Shown: positions 15,611-23,519 of the stretch, piece by piece
Numbering within the stretch: the first letter of the stretch is position 1
Layout: each line of letters begins with the position of its first letter
Notes under the pieces: generated by a model
Told to the model about the DNA's origin: nothing
Seen by the model: only the letters and a program-made list of their open reading frames with translations
Databases searched by the model: none
Assembly: GCA_965216225.1 (NCBI GenBank)
Contig: CBDCFF010000031.1
Coordinates: forward strand, 62,001 to 126,000
Direction of reading: 5' to 3'
Source: 3107 sp965216225
GTDB lineage: Bacteria; Pseudomonadota; Alphaproteobacteria; Rhodobacterales; Rhodobacteraceae
Length of the DNA stretch: 64,000 nt
Position numbers and translations under genes: made by a program

Positions 15611-16826
15611 GCCCCGCGATACAGGCCGCCGCCTGGATGAGCGGCGCAGTTGTCTCATTCACCTCGATGGCAATCGCCGGGCGGGCCGTCAGCAGCGAAC
15701 TCGATACGTTCGAGCTGATGATGTACCGCTCTTTCGTCGGCGTGATCATCGTGCTGGTCGTCGCCCGGTGCGCCGGCACCCTGCATCAGGTGAACCTGCG
15801 CCATGTCCGGCAGCACGCGATTCGCAACCTGGCCCATTTCACGGGTCAGAACCTGTGGTTCCACGCCCTGCCCCTGATCCCGCTGGCGCAGGTCTTTGCG
15901 CTGGAATTCACCACGCCGCTGTGGGTTATCCTGCTGGCCCCCGCGATGCTGGGCGAGCGCCTGACCCGGACCCGCATCCTTGCCGCAATCATCGGTTTCT
16001 CGGGCGTGCTGATGGTGGCCGGACCCGATGTCGCGGGCCTGAGCCCCGGCGTCGTCTCCGCCGCGCTCGCGGCGATCGGATTTGCGATGACGACAGTGCT
16101 GACCAAGCACCTGACCCGCCGGGAATCCACGACCACCATCCTGTTCTTTCTGACAACCATGCAGGCCGCTTTCGGGATCATCACCGCAGGCCACGATGGC
16201 GACATCGCGCTGCCGGACAGCACGACAGCGCCCTGGCTGCTGGTGATCGGTTGCGCGGGCCTGATGGCCCATTTCTGCATCACCAGGGCCCTTGGCATCG
16301 CGCCCGCCTCTGTTGTCTCGCCTTTTGATTTCGCCCGCCTTCCGGTCATCGTTGTCGTTGGCGCACTGCTGTATGATGAGCCGGTTCACATGCTGACGCT
16401 ATTGGGCGCGGTCGCATGGTACACGACTCATGAGAAAACAGGTTGTTTGATTGGTCTCTTCGGGCATGTTTGTCGCCATGCCAAGAGAGCATTTTCAGGG
16501 TTGTGGATGATCCATCTGCGTAGAGCGTCGAGCCCGGTTCGGAACCATGATTTTGTACGTCGGTTGTGTCTTTTGCGGCGGATTGCCGTTCGGCCCATGA
16601 CCCGGGTCGCACAGCGGCAGGCCCATGTCACGGCGAGGGCAATGACGGTGAGGAGGAATGCGAACATCACGAAGATACTTGTGCGCGAGAAACTTCAATT
16701 CGAATCCTTTTCGCCCCTCAACACAAGAGCGTCGTGTACCGTGGCGCGGTCGTCATATTCGGCGCCAACTATCTGAATGTAGTCGCCGAATCGAAAAAGC
16801 CCCCCCTGACAGAAGCGAATTTGTAA
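15607..16826 (+). pseudogene. DMT/EamA-family transporter interrupted by a 329-bp element
   Basis: The 5' part (15607-16414, 269 codons) encodes about nine hydrophobic segments of an EamA permease. These include MYRSFVGVIIVLVVARC, TPLWVILLAPAMLGERLTR, and the second repeat ending SPFDFARLPVIVVVGALLYD. The frame then enters an insertion. The missing C-terminus resumes after the right-hand target duplication at 16753 as VIFGANYLNVVAES and ends at 16826. Removing 16415-16743 plus one 9-bp copy restores an uninterrupted 293-aa protein, exactly the usual length. The current product would lose the last TM helix. Substrate unknown; amino acids or metabolites are typical for the family. Confidence 0.9.
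16415..16743. mobile_element. 329-bp mini-insertion element (MITE-like) with 9-bp target duplication
   Basis: The ends are inverted repeats: left CATGGTACACGAC, right (reverse complement from 16743) CACGGTACACGAC, matching at 12 of 13 positions. The 9-bp sequence GCGCGGTCG flanks it on both sides (16406-16414 and 16744-16752). The interior is too short for a known transposase. It does contain an open minus-strand frame (16428-16670, 80 aa) starting MMFAFLLTVIALAVTWACRC, a hydrophobic segment followed by a very basic region; coding is uncertain. I do not recognise the IS family from the ends. It is presumably mobilised in trans by a transposase elsewhere. Confidence 0.88.
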
Positions 16827-16931
16827 CGCTGCCCGTAAATTTTTCCCGACCCGGCATAACGAATTGACGCGATGACAACCTTCCCCCCATGATCATGGAT
16901 ACATGAGGGGCACATATCCAGGGATGAGCCC

Positions 16932-17379
16932 ATGAAAAGAGCATTCCGCATGGTTGCGGCATTGTCGGCGGCAATATCGGCGCCATTGGTGGCGGCCTGC
17001 GCGCCCGGTCCGCAAAGGGTGAGTCTCGGCGCCGACCATTCCCCATCCCACCCTCGGCAGTGTTCCCATCAACTACACCATGACGACCGATACCGACTAT
17101 CAATGGGGCTATGTCGCCGGTGTCGCCTGTGAACGCCCCGACATCGCGCTGCGCGTTGCGCTGACCTGCAATTCGGAAATCACGCACGAACTGAATGCGA
17201 ACGAAAGCCTTGCGCCGGGACCGACAGCCTTTGAGACAACCTTTGAAACCGTGATCCCTTGAACTTGAGTTCCAGACCGGAATCGCCGCCGACACCCTGC
17301 TGTTCGGTTCCGCCAAATGGCGGGAGTGGTCGGCAACAGCGCGGTCGCCGCAGGTATCCGCCTCGGCTATCACTTCTGA
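16932..17379 (+). pseudogene. FadL/OmpP1-family outer-membrane transporter remnant
   Basis: Fragments in three frames match the family in the right order. A signal peptide (MKRAFRMVAALSAAISAPLVAA) starts at 16932. An internal block follows (YQWGYVAGVACERPDIALRV, then ALTCNSEITHELNANES). Next comes EFQTGIAADTLLFGSAKWRE, and a terminal strand AAGIRLGYHF stops at 17379. An intact FadL porin for long-chain fatty acids or hydrophobics is about 370-450 aa; here most of the middle is deleted and frames shift at least twice. A hairpin follows at 17396. The gene is decayed beyond repair. Confidence 0.75.
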
Positions 17380-17395
17380 TCCGGTCCGCCGCAAG

Positions 17396-17422
17396 CCCCG
17401 GAAAAGCGCCGGGGGCGGTTTT
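17396..17422 (+). terminator. Candidate rho-independent terminator
   Basis: The stem CCCCGG/CCGGGG with an 8-base loop is followed by GGCGGTTTT. It sits 16 bp after the FadL remnant's stop and before the P-loop ATPase gene, so it would have terminated the former porin transcript. Confidence 0.45.
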
Positions 17423-17481
17423 CCCGTTTGACGCCCGCGATCCCGCCAGCTACCAGATGCCGGACTGGCGAGGAACACGCA

Positions 17482-18342
17482 ATGCTCTACGACACTGCGC
17501 AGGACTGGCGATCGGCGGACGCAAGGCAGGTCATGCTGTTCGGCATGTCCGGCCTCGGGAAAACCCATGTTTCCAACATCCTGCGCGAAAGCGGCGACTG
17601 GTTTCACTACTCGGTCGATTATCGCATCGGCACCCACTACATGGGCGAGCACATTACCGACAATTTCAAGCACGAGGCAATGAAAGTCCCGCTCTTGCGC
17701 AAGCTGCTGCTGTCGGATTCCGTCTTTATCCAGTCCAACATCACCTTCAACAACCTTGCCCCGCTCTCGACCTATATGGGCAAACCCGGCGCCGTCGGGA
17801 AGGGCGGCCTGCCCTTTGACGAGTACATGCGCCGACAGGCCCTGCACAGGCAGGCGGAAACCAGCGCGATGCTGGACACCGAACATTTCATCGCCCGCGC
17901 CCGCGCGCTTTACGGCTACAGGAATTTCATTTGCGACAGCAGCGGGTCCATCTGCGAGGTGGTTGATCCCGGCGACCCTTCGGACCCGGTGCTGACCGCC
18001 CTGTCAAGGCGCCTGCTGATCGTGTGGACCGAAGGCTCGGACGAACATGCGGACGAGTTGATCCGGCGCTTTGGCCGCGCCCCCAAACCGATGTACTATC
18101 CTCCCGGTCGCCTGCGGGCGTTGTGGCAGGAATACCTGTCCGGCAACGCCCTTGCGGAAGAGGATGTCGAGCCGGACGAATTCATGCGCTTCGCCTATGC
18201 ACGGGCATTGCAGGACCGGCAGCCGCGCTATCGGGCGATGGCCGAAAACTGGGGAATTACCGTCAGCGCGAAAGACCTCGCTGCGGTGCAAAGCTCCGGG
18301 GATTTCGTGGAACTGATCGCCCGGGCCCTTGAGAAGCACTGA
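17482..18342 (+). CDS. P-loop ATPase of unknown function (Rhodobacteraceae-type)
   Basis: The protein is 286 aa from Met at 17482, chosen for the GAGG 8 bases upstream and because the P-loop then lies near the N-terminus (LFGMSGLGKTHVSNILR). Other visible features are DWFHYSVDYRIGTHYMGEHI, a conserved-looking FICDSSGSICEVVDP block near residue 150 and LLIVWTEGSDEHADELIRRF. I know homologues in this family annotated only as ATPase; the compact kinase-like P-loop suggests a nucleoside- or phosphotransferase-like fold. It lies 46 bp before metA on the same strand and may share its transcript. Function not assigned. Confidence 0.75.
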   Translation: MLYDTAQDWRSADARQVMLFGMSGLGKTHVSNILRESGDWFHYSVDYRIGTHYMGEHITDNFKHEAMKVPLLRKLLLSDSVFIQSNITFNNLAPLSTYMGKPGAVGKGGLPFDEYMRRQALHRQAETSAMLDTEHFIARARALYGYRNFICDSSGSICEVVDPGDPSDPVLTALSRRLLIVWTEGSDEHADELIRRFGRAPKPMYYPPGRLRALWQEYLSGNALAEEDVEPDEFMRFAYARALQDRQPRYRAMAENWGITVSAKDLAAVQSSGDFVELIARALEKH

Positions 18343-18388
18343 CCAGAACCCTGTCCGAACCCTTCTCGTGAGAGAGCCCGTTTCCACC

Positions 18389-19306
18389 ATGCCCATCAAT
18401 CTTCCCTCCAGCCTGCCCGCCTTCGACATTCTGTCGAACGAAGGCGTCATGGTGATTGGCGAAGGCCGCGCCGCGCGTCAGGACATCCGCCCGCTGCGGA
18501 TCGGGCTTCTGAACCTGATGCCAAAGAAAATCCAGACAGAGACGCAGTTCGCCCGACTGATCGGCGCCACGCCGTTGCAGATCGAACTCTCGCTGGTGCG
18601 GATGAGCGCGCACGAGACAAAAAACACCGCCGCCGATCACATGGAGGCGTTCTATCGCCCGTTCAGCGCCGTGCGGGACGAAAAGTTCGACGGCCTGATC
18701 ATCACCGGCGCCCCTGTCGAGCATCTCGAATTTGCCGAAGTGACCTATTGGGACGAACTGAAACAGGTCATGGACTGGACCCGGACCAGTGTGCACTCCA
18801 CTTTCGGGGTATGCTGGGGCGGCATGGCCATGGTCAACCACTTCCACGGCATTCCGAAGCACATGCTGGACGCCAAGGCTTTCGGCTGTTTCCGCCATCG
18901 GAATCTGGCCCCGGCCTCGCCCTATCTGCGCGGCTTTTCGGATGACTGCGTGATCCCGGTCAGCCGCTGGACGGAAGTTCGCCAGGATGAGATCGACGAC
19001 TGTCCGGGGCTGATCACCCTGCTTGGGTCGGACGATACCGGCCCTTGCCTCGTGCAGGACACGGATCGCAACGCACTTTATATTTTCAACCACCTCGAAT
19101 ATGACAGCGGCACGCTGAAGGAAGAATATGACCGCGATGTCGGGAATGACGCCTTGATCAACGTGCCTGTCAACTACTACCCCGACGACAATCCGTCGAA
19201 CGTGCCGATGAATCGCTGGCGCAGCCATGCGCATCTGCTTTACGGGAACTGGATCAACGACATCTACCAGACCACGCCGTTCGACATTTCGGCGATCGGC
19301 GCCTGA
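18389..19306 (+). CDS. metA: Homoserine O-acyltransferase MetA (predicted acetyl-CoA specificity)
   Basis: MetA activates homoserine for methionine synthesis. The protein is 305 aa from MPINLPSSLPAF, matching E. coli numbering exactly. The catalytic Cys is residue 142 (FGVCWGG), and the glutamine-amidotransferase-like fold supplies FNHLEYD with the His/Glu pair. Residue 111 is Glu (TGAPVEHLEF). In this family Glu111 goes with acetyl-CoA use and Gly111 with succinyl-CoA, so the product is predicted to be O-acetylhomoserine despite the common annotation as succinyltransferase. A MetE-like synthase follows 73 bp downstream. No SAM riboswitch is visible in the short upstream gap. Confidence 0.94.
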   Translation: MPINLPSSLPAFDILSNEGVMVIGEGRAARQDIRPLRIGLLNLMPKKIQTETQFARLIGATPLQIELSLVRMSAHETKNTAADHMEAFYRPFSAVRDEKFDGLIITGAPVEHLEFAEVTYWDELKQVMDWTRTSVHSTFGVCWGGMAMVNHFHGIPKHMLDAKAFGCFRHRNLAPASPYLRGFSDDCVIPVSRWTEVRQDEIDDCPGLITLLGSDDTGPCLVQDTDRNALYIFNHLEYDSGTLKEEYDRDVGNDALINVPVNYYPDDNPSNVPMNRWRSHAHLLYGNWINDIYQTTPFDISAIGA

Positions 19307-19379
19307 TCCGTATCGGGCGCTGGACCCGCCGGGTCTGCTGACCTAACCTGCACGGGAAATTTCGTTTCGGGAGGCTCCA

Positions 19380-20447
19380 ATGACCACAGCAATCCTGACC
19401 ACCTGCATCGGCGCCTATCCCAAGCCGGATCATGTACCGGTCCGCGACTGGTTTCAGGGCAACGGTGCAATGACTTCCGAAGGGGGTGCGGCGACGCGCG
19501 CCGCAAGCAGGGTGATCGCGGAAGACAATGAAGAGACCGAAAGGCTTTATGTCAGAGCGACCGGCGAGGCGGTCACGGATCAGGCAAGCTGCGGCATCGA
19601 CATCCCCACCGATGGCGAACAGCGGCGTGAAAACTACATTCATTATCATTGCCGGCATCTGAACGGTTTCGACTTCGCGAATCTGACAAGGCGCAGCTTG
19701 CGGGACGGTGCATATACCGCCGAACTGCCGACGATCCGGGCAAGGATAAGCCCGAATGGCGATCATTTTCTTCCCCATGACTATCAGGTCGCACAGGCCT
19801 TTACCGACCGGCCGGTAAAGATCACCGTGCCCGGCCCGATGACAATCATGGATACCTGTGCGAATGCGTTCTACGACGATGAACGACGGCTTGCCTTCGA
19901 TCTGGCGGACGCGCTGAATCATGAGATCCGGGCCATGGCCGACGCCGGGTGCAGGTTCATCCAGGTGGATGAGCCGCTCTTTGCCCGCAATGTGAAGCGG
20001 GCGCTGGAGTATGGTGTGGAATGCCTCGACCGTTGCTTTGACGGGGTTCCCGACGATGTGACCCGTGTCATGCACATGTGCTGCGGCTACCCCGACCACC
20101 TGGACGACACCGAATATCCAAAGGCCGACCCGGCCTGTTATCTTGAACTTGCCGCAGCGGTGGATGGCTCAACCGTGAACCAGGTATCGCTGGAGGATGC
20201 TCATCGGCACAACGATCTGTCACTTCTGGAGGAATTTACGGATTCGACGGTGATCCTCGGCGCCGTGGCAATCGCCAGAAGCCGGGTCGAACCGGTTGAG
20301 GAAATCGCCCGGCGTCTGGCGGCCGCGTTGAACCATATTGATCGCGAAAGGCTGATTGCGGCCCCGGATTGCGGGCTCGGCTTTCTGGGGCGGGAACTTG
20401 CCATGGCGAAACTCTCCAACCTGTGCGAGGCGGCGCGGCAGGTATGA
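19380..20447 (+). CDS. Short MetE-like (core) cobalamin-independent methionine synthase family protein
   Basis: The protein is 355 aa and corresponds to only the C-terminal catalytic barrel of MetE (~750 aa). Zinc-ligand candidates are His and Cys in VMHMCCGYPD (near residue 231) and Cys in APDCGLGFLG near the C-terminus. TVPGPMTIMDTC and RFIQVDEPLF match the methionine-synthase-II fold. Full MetE needs its N-terminal half to bind the polyglutamylated folate donor, so the methyl donor here is uncertain. Placement right after metA argues for a role in methionine formation. A GGGAGG ribosome-binding site precedes the start. Confidence 0.85.
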   Translation: MTTAILTTCIGAYPKPDHVPVRDWFQGNGAMTSEGGAATRAASRVIAEDNEETERLYVRATGEAVTDQASCGIDIPTDGEQRRENYIHYHCRHLNGFDFANLTRRSLRDGAYTAELPTIRARISPNGDHFLPHDYQVAQAFTDRPVKITVPGPMTIMDTCANAFYDDERRLAFDLADALNHEIRAMADAGCRFIQVDEPLFARNVKRALEYGVECLDRCFDGVPDDVTRVMHMCCGYPDHLDDTEYPKADPACYLELAAAVDGSTVNQVSLEDAHRHNDLSLLEEFTDSTVILGAVAIARSRVEPVEEIARRLAAALNHIDRERLIAAPDCGLGFLGRELAMAKLSNLCEAARQV

Positions 20448-20558
20448 CATCGCCGGCAAGCAGAGGCGCGACCGGTGAATTCCGCAACACCCCGAAGCGC
20501 CACGGCGCTGCCACCCGCGGGCCGGATGTGAAAATCCGCAGCGGACCGGAGCCCCCGC

Positions 20559-21176
20559 ATGGCTAAACGCGGCTACCATCACGGCAATCTGCGCGAGGCG
20601 CTGGTCGAGGCGGCGCTTGCCCTGATCGAGGAGAAGGGTCCGGCCGGCTTTACGCTCTCCGAAGCCGCCAAACGCGCGGGCGTCACGCCCGCCGCCGTCT
20701 ACCGCCATTTCGAGGGGCGCGAGGATCTGATCGCCGAAGCCGCCCGGCAAGGCTATGAAATCTTTGCCGATCTGATGGAATACACTTATGACAAGGGGCA
20801 GCCCTCGGCGCTGGCGGCCTTCGAGGCGACAGGCCGCGCCTATCTGGCCTTCGCGCGGCGCTATCCCGGCCATTACGTCGCAATGTTCGAAAGCGGCATA
20901 TCCATCAACCGTTCGCCGGAACTGGCGCAGGTGGCAGGCCGCGCGCTGGGGGTGCTGGAACGCGCCGCCGAAGATATTTCCCGGCAGATCCCCCCCGAAA
21001 AGCGCCCCCCGGCCAAGATGTTCAGCGCCCATATCTGGGCCATGAGCCACGGAGTCGTCGAACTCTTCGCCCGTGGCTCGCCCGGCACCAAATCGCCCTT
21101 TCCGCCTGAAAACCTTCTTGAAACGGGCATCGGTGTCTATCTGCGCGGGCTTGGCCTCATCCCCCCCGACAAATAG
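20559..21176 (+). CDS. TetR/AcrR-family transcriptional regulator
   Basis: The protein is 205 aa. The N-terminal HTH reads FTLSEAAKRAGVTPAAVYRH (about residues 30-49), followed by FEGREDLIAEAARQGYE, the usual TetR hinge. The C-terminal part has the WHG-type ligand domain (YLAFARRYPGHYVAMFESGI; HIWAMSHGVVELFARG). It probably regulates neighbouring genes; the OsmC-like gene 75 bp downstream on the same strand is the nearest candidate. The MetE-like gene upstream is separated by 111 bp. The effector is unknown. A consensus TetR operator was not identified. Confidence 0.9.
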   Translation: MAKRGYHHGNLREALVEAALALIEEKGPAGFTLSEAAKRAGVTPAAVYRHFEGREDLIAEAARQGYEIFADLMEYTYDKGQPSALAAFEATGRAYLAFARRYPGHYVAMFESGISINRSPELAQVAGRALGVLERAAEDISRQIPPEKRPPAKMFSAHIWAMSHGVVELFARGSPGTKSPFPPENLLETGIGVYLRGLGLIPPDK

Positions 21177-21251
21177 GTTGAACTCCGATGGCTTGACAGG
21201 CATCAATGCGCCCTGTTTATCGACAACACTGTCAGTTGACCGGAGCCCGCC

Positions 21252-21845
21252 ATGTCTGACCCCCGTTTCTACCACGTTGGTGAACGCGCCGGTTCCCCGC
21301 CGGACCCCGGCCAGTTCACGCCCGGCCCGTTCAGGAAATCCCGCCCGCCGGAGCCGTTGCACTTTGAGGTCAACCTGACCGCAGAGGCCGGCGACCGGCA
21401 AAGGAAAACCGGCGCCGTGCAGGTCAATATTCCCGGTTTCAGCCCGGTGCGCCTTTACTGCGACGAACAGCCCCCTGTGGGCGACGATACCGCGCCGCCG
21501 CCGCTTGCCTTCTTCTGCGCCGGTATCGGCTTTTGCCTGCTGACCCATCTGACCGACATCCTGACGGCGCGCAAAATCCGGGTGGACAATCTGAAACTGG
21601 AACAGCGCATACGCTTCAGAACCAGTCTGGGCACGATGCGCGAACTGGGCCACACCACCGAAGGCGAGACCGAACATGTGGAAACCCATGTGATCGTCGA
21701 AAGCCCCGAATCCGCAGAACGCATTCAGGGCCTGCTGGATGAAGCCGAAAGCGCCTGCATGGCGCATCATGCACTGCGCAACCCGATCCCGTGGTCCACG
21801 AGACTCGTGCATAACGGGGCCGAATTGATCAGTCGCGCAGGCTGA
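21252..21845 (+). CDS. OsmC-family protein
   Basis: The protein is 197 aa with an OsmC/Ohr fold. The N-terminal ~60 residues are an extension rich in Pro and Gly. The core has PPLAFFCAGIGFCLLTHLTD with Cys residues at the start of the central helix and ESACMAHHALRNPIPW carrying the second conserved Cys. OsmC/Ohr proteins reduce organic hydroperoxides with these two cysteines; this variant has extra Cys residues near the first, and the actual activity is not certain. The TetR-family gene upstream may control it. It is convergent with tig. Confidence 0.85.
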   Translation: MSDPRFYHVGERAGSPPDPGQFTPGPFRKSRPPEPLHFEVNLTAEAGDRQRKTGAVQVNIPGFSPVRLYCDEQPPVGDDTAPPPLAFFCAGIGFCLLTHLTDILTARKIRVDNLKLEQRIRFRTSLGTMRELGHTTEGETEHVETHVIVESPESAERIQGLLDEAESACMAHHALRNPIPWSTRLVHNGAELISRAG

Positions 21846-21892
21846 GAGGCCACCCGCAGGACGGCCCCGCCAGGCTTGATCGTGGCCGATGC

Positions 21893-23233
21893 CTACTCTT
21901 CTTCCAGCGCCCCGATGGCCTCTTGCAGATCGTCTTCGGAAACTTCCTTTTCGGAAACTTCAGCAAGTTCAAAGACGTAATCAATAACCTTGTCTTCAAA
22001 TATCGGAGCCCGAAGCTGTTGCAGCATCCGGGCATTTTTCTGCACGAATTCGAAAAACAGGCGTTCCTGCCCCGGATACTGACGCGCCTGGGCAATCACC
22101 GCCTGGGTCATTTCCTGATCGGTGACTTCGATCTCGGCCTTCTGTCCCAGTTCCGCCAGCAACAGGCCCAGGCGCACGCGGCGCTCGGCCAGTCTGACAT
22201 GCTCTTCGGTCGCTTCGATCCTGGCATGGTCATGGTCATGATCGTGGACATCCGGGTTTTCGTCATGCCACAATTGATGCGCAATCTGGCCAGCCTCTTC
22301 CTCGACCAGCGTCGGCGGCAGATCGAATGACACTTTTTCGTCCAGCGCATCCAGCAGTTTGCGCTTCAGGACCGCGCGCGCAGCCCCCATATATTCGGCC
22401 TCCAGACGCTGGGAAACCTGCGCCTTCAACGCACCCAGATTCTCGGCGCTGAACCGCTTTGCCAGATCGTCGTCGATTGCCGCCGCCGCAGGCGCTTTCA
22501 CCGCCTTGACCGTGCAATCGAACACCGCCTCCCTGCCCGCCATCTCTTTGGCGCCATACGACTCGGGAAGGGTCACGTTCACCGAAACCCCGTCGCCGGC
22601 CCTGTGCCCGACCAGTTGTTCTTCGAATCCCGGGATGAAGGAACCGGAGCCCAGCACCAGCGGGTAATCCCCGGCAGAGCCGCCTTCGAATTCCCTGCCA
22701 TCGACCTTGCCGACAAAGTCGATAACCACCTGATCGCCATCCACGGCACCGGCATCCTTGCCGCGGTCTTCAAAGTTCCGGGCGGATTCGGCCAGTTCCT
22801 TCAGCGCCTCCTCGACCTCCGCATCGCCCGCCCTGACGACCATCCTTTCCAGTCTGATCGACTTCATATCGACTTCCGGTATCTCCGGCAGGGCTTCATA
22901 GGACATCTCGACCTTGACATCGTCGCCCTCTCTCCACCCCTCGCCGTTCTTCATTTCAACCTTTGGCTTCTGCGCGGGGCGATCGCCTGAATCCTCGAAA
23001 TGCCTGCTCAGCGCACCGTCGATGGTTTCCTGCACCGCCTCGCCCAGCAGGCGCTTGCCGAACTGTCTTTTCAACAGCACCATGGGAACCCTGCCCTTGC
23101 GAAAGCCTTTCATCTGCACCTCGGGCTGCGCCTCGGCCAGTTTCACATTGACCTTCCCGTCCAGTTCGGATGCCGGAATGGTGATCGCATAGCCGCGTTT
23201 CAGGCCTTCGTTCAGGGTCTCTGTGACCTGCAT
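21893..23233 (-). CDS. tig: Trigger factor (ribosome-associated peptidyl-prolyl isomerase)
   Basis: The first chaperone to meet nascent chains. The start is taken at 23233 (MQVTETLNEGLKRGYAI), four codons after an upstream Met. The ribosome-binding N domain carries the signature KGFRKGRVPMVLLKRQFG (F-R-K contact motif). The FKBP-like domain is at about residues 150-240 (VDGDQVVIDFVGKVDGREF, PLVLGSGSFIPGFEEQL). The helical C domain is acidic at the end (EVSEDDLQEAIGALEEE). It is 446 aa, slightly longer than E. coli's 432. A His/Asp-rich loop (NPDVHDHDHDHARIEA) in the C domain is a lineage-specific oddity that may bind metal. Confidence 0.95.
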   Translation of the reverse strand: MQVTETLNEGLKRGYAITIPASELDGKVNVKLAEAQPEVQMKGFRKGRVPMVLLKRQFGKRLLGEAVQETIDGALSRHFEDSGDRPAQKPKVEMKNGEGWREGDDVKVEMSYEALPEIPEVDMKSIRLERMVVRAGDAEVEEALKELAESARNFEDRGKDAGAVDGDQVVIDFVGKVDGREFEGGSAGDYPLVLGSGSFIPGFEEQLVGHRAGDGVSVNVTLPESYGAKEMAGREAVFDCTVKAVKAPAAAAIDDDLAKRFSAENLGALKAQVSQRLEAEYMGAARAVLKRKLLDALDEKVSFDLPPTLVEEEAGQIAHQLWHDENPDVHDHDHDHARIEATEEHVRLAERRVRLGLLLAELGQKAEIEVTDQEMTQAVIAQARQYPGQERLFFEFVQKNARMLQQLRAPIFEDKVIDYVFELAEVSEKEVSEDDLQEAIGALEEE

Positions 23234-23387
23234 GTCCGTCCTCATCTCATGACGCCATGCCGCGCGGGTGCGGCGGGTGCGGCAGGAACAAATCAGACGC
23301 CCTTCTATTGGGCGTCGGTATGGCTTGCAAGGGCTGAATCGCTGCGGAAAGCCCGCTCAGGACGATTCCGGCATGTCGCCGCTTTCA

Positions 23388-23472
23388 TGGTGCGGGTGGA
23401 GGGACTTGAACCCCCACGCCTCGCGGCGCCAGAACCTAAATCTGGTGCGTCTGCCAATTCCGCCACACCCGC
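23388..23472 (-). tRNA. tRNA-Leu (anticodon UAG)
   Basis: On the minus strand the sequence folds as a class II tRNA. The acceptor GCGGGTG pairs with CACCCGC, followed by A73 and an encoded CCA (23388-23390). The D arm holds TGGCAGACGC, the anticodon stem-loop is CCAGA-TTTAGGT-TCTGG with anticodon TAG, the long variable arm contains GCCGCGAGGC, and the T arm holds GGGTTCAAGTCC. The long variable arm and the anticodon both fit leucine. It lies between tig and nnr. Confidence 0.96.
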
Positions 23473-23519
23473 AACAGGGAGCGTCTTAACAAAGGCACTG
23501 TCGGGAGGCGAGAAGAATT

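Noticed and set aside
18343..18388. SAM-responsive riboswitch upstream of metA
   Set aside because: The gap is only 46 nt and I see no pseudoknot or hairpin pattern of SAM-II or SAM/SAH aptamers.
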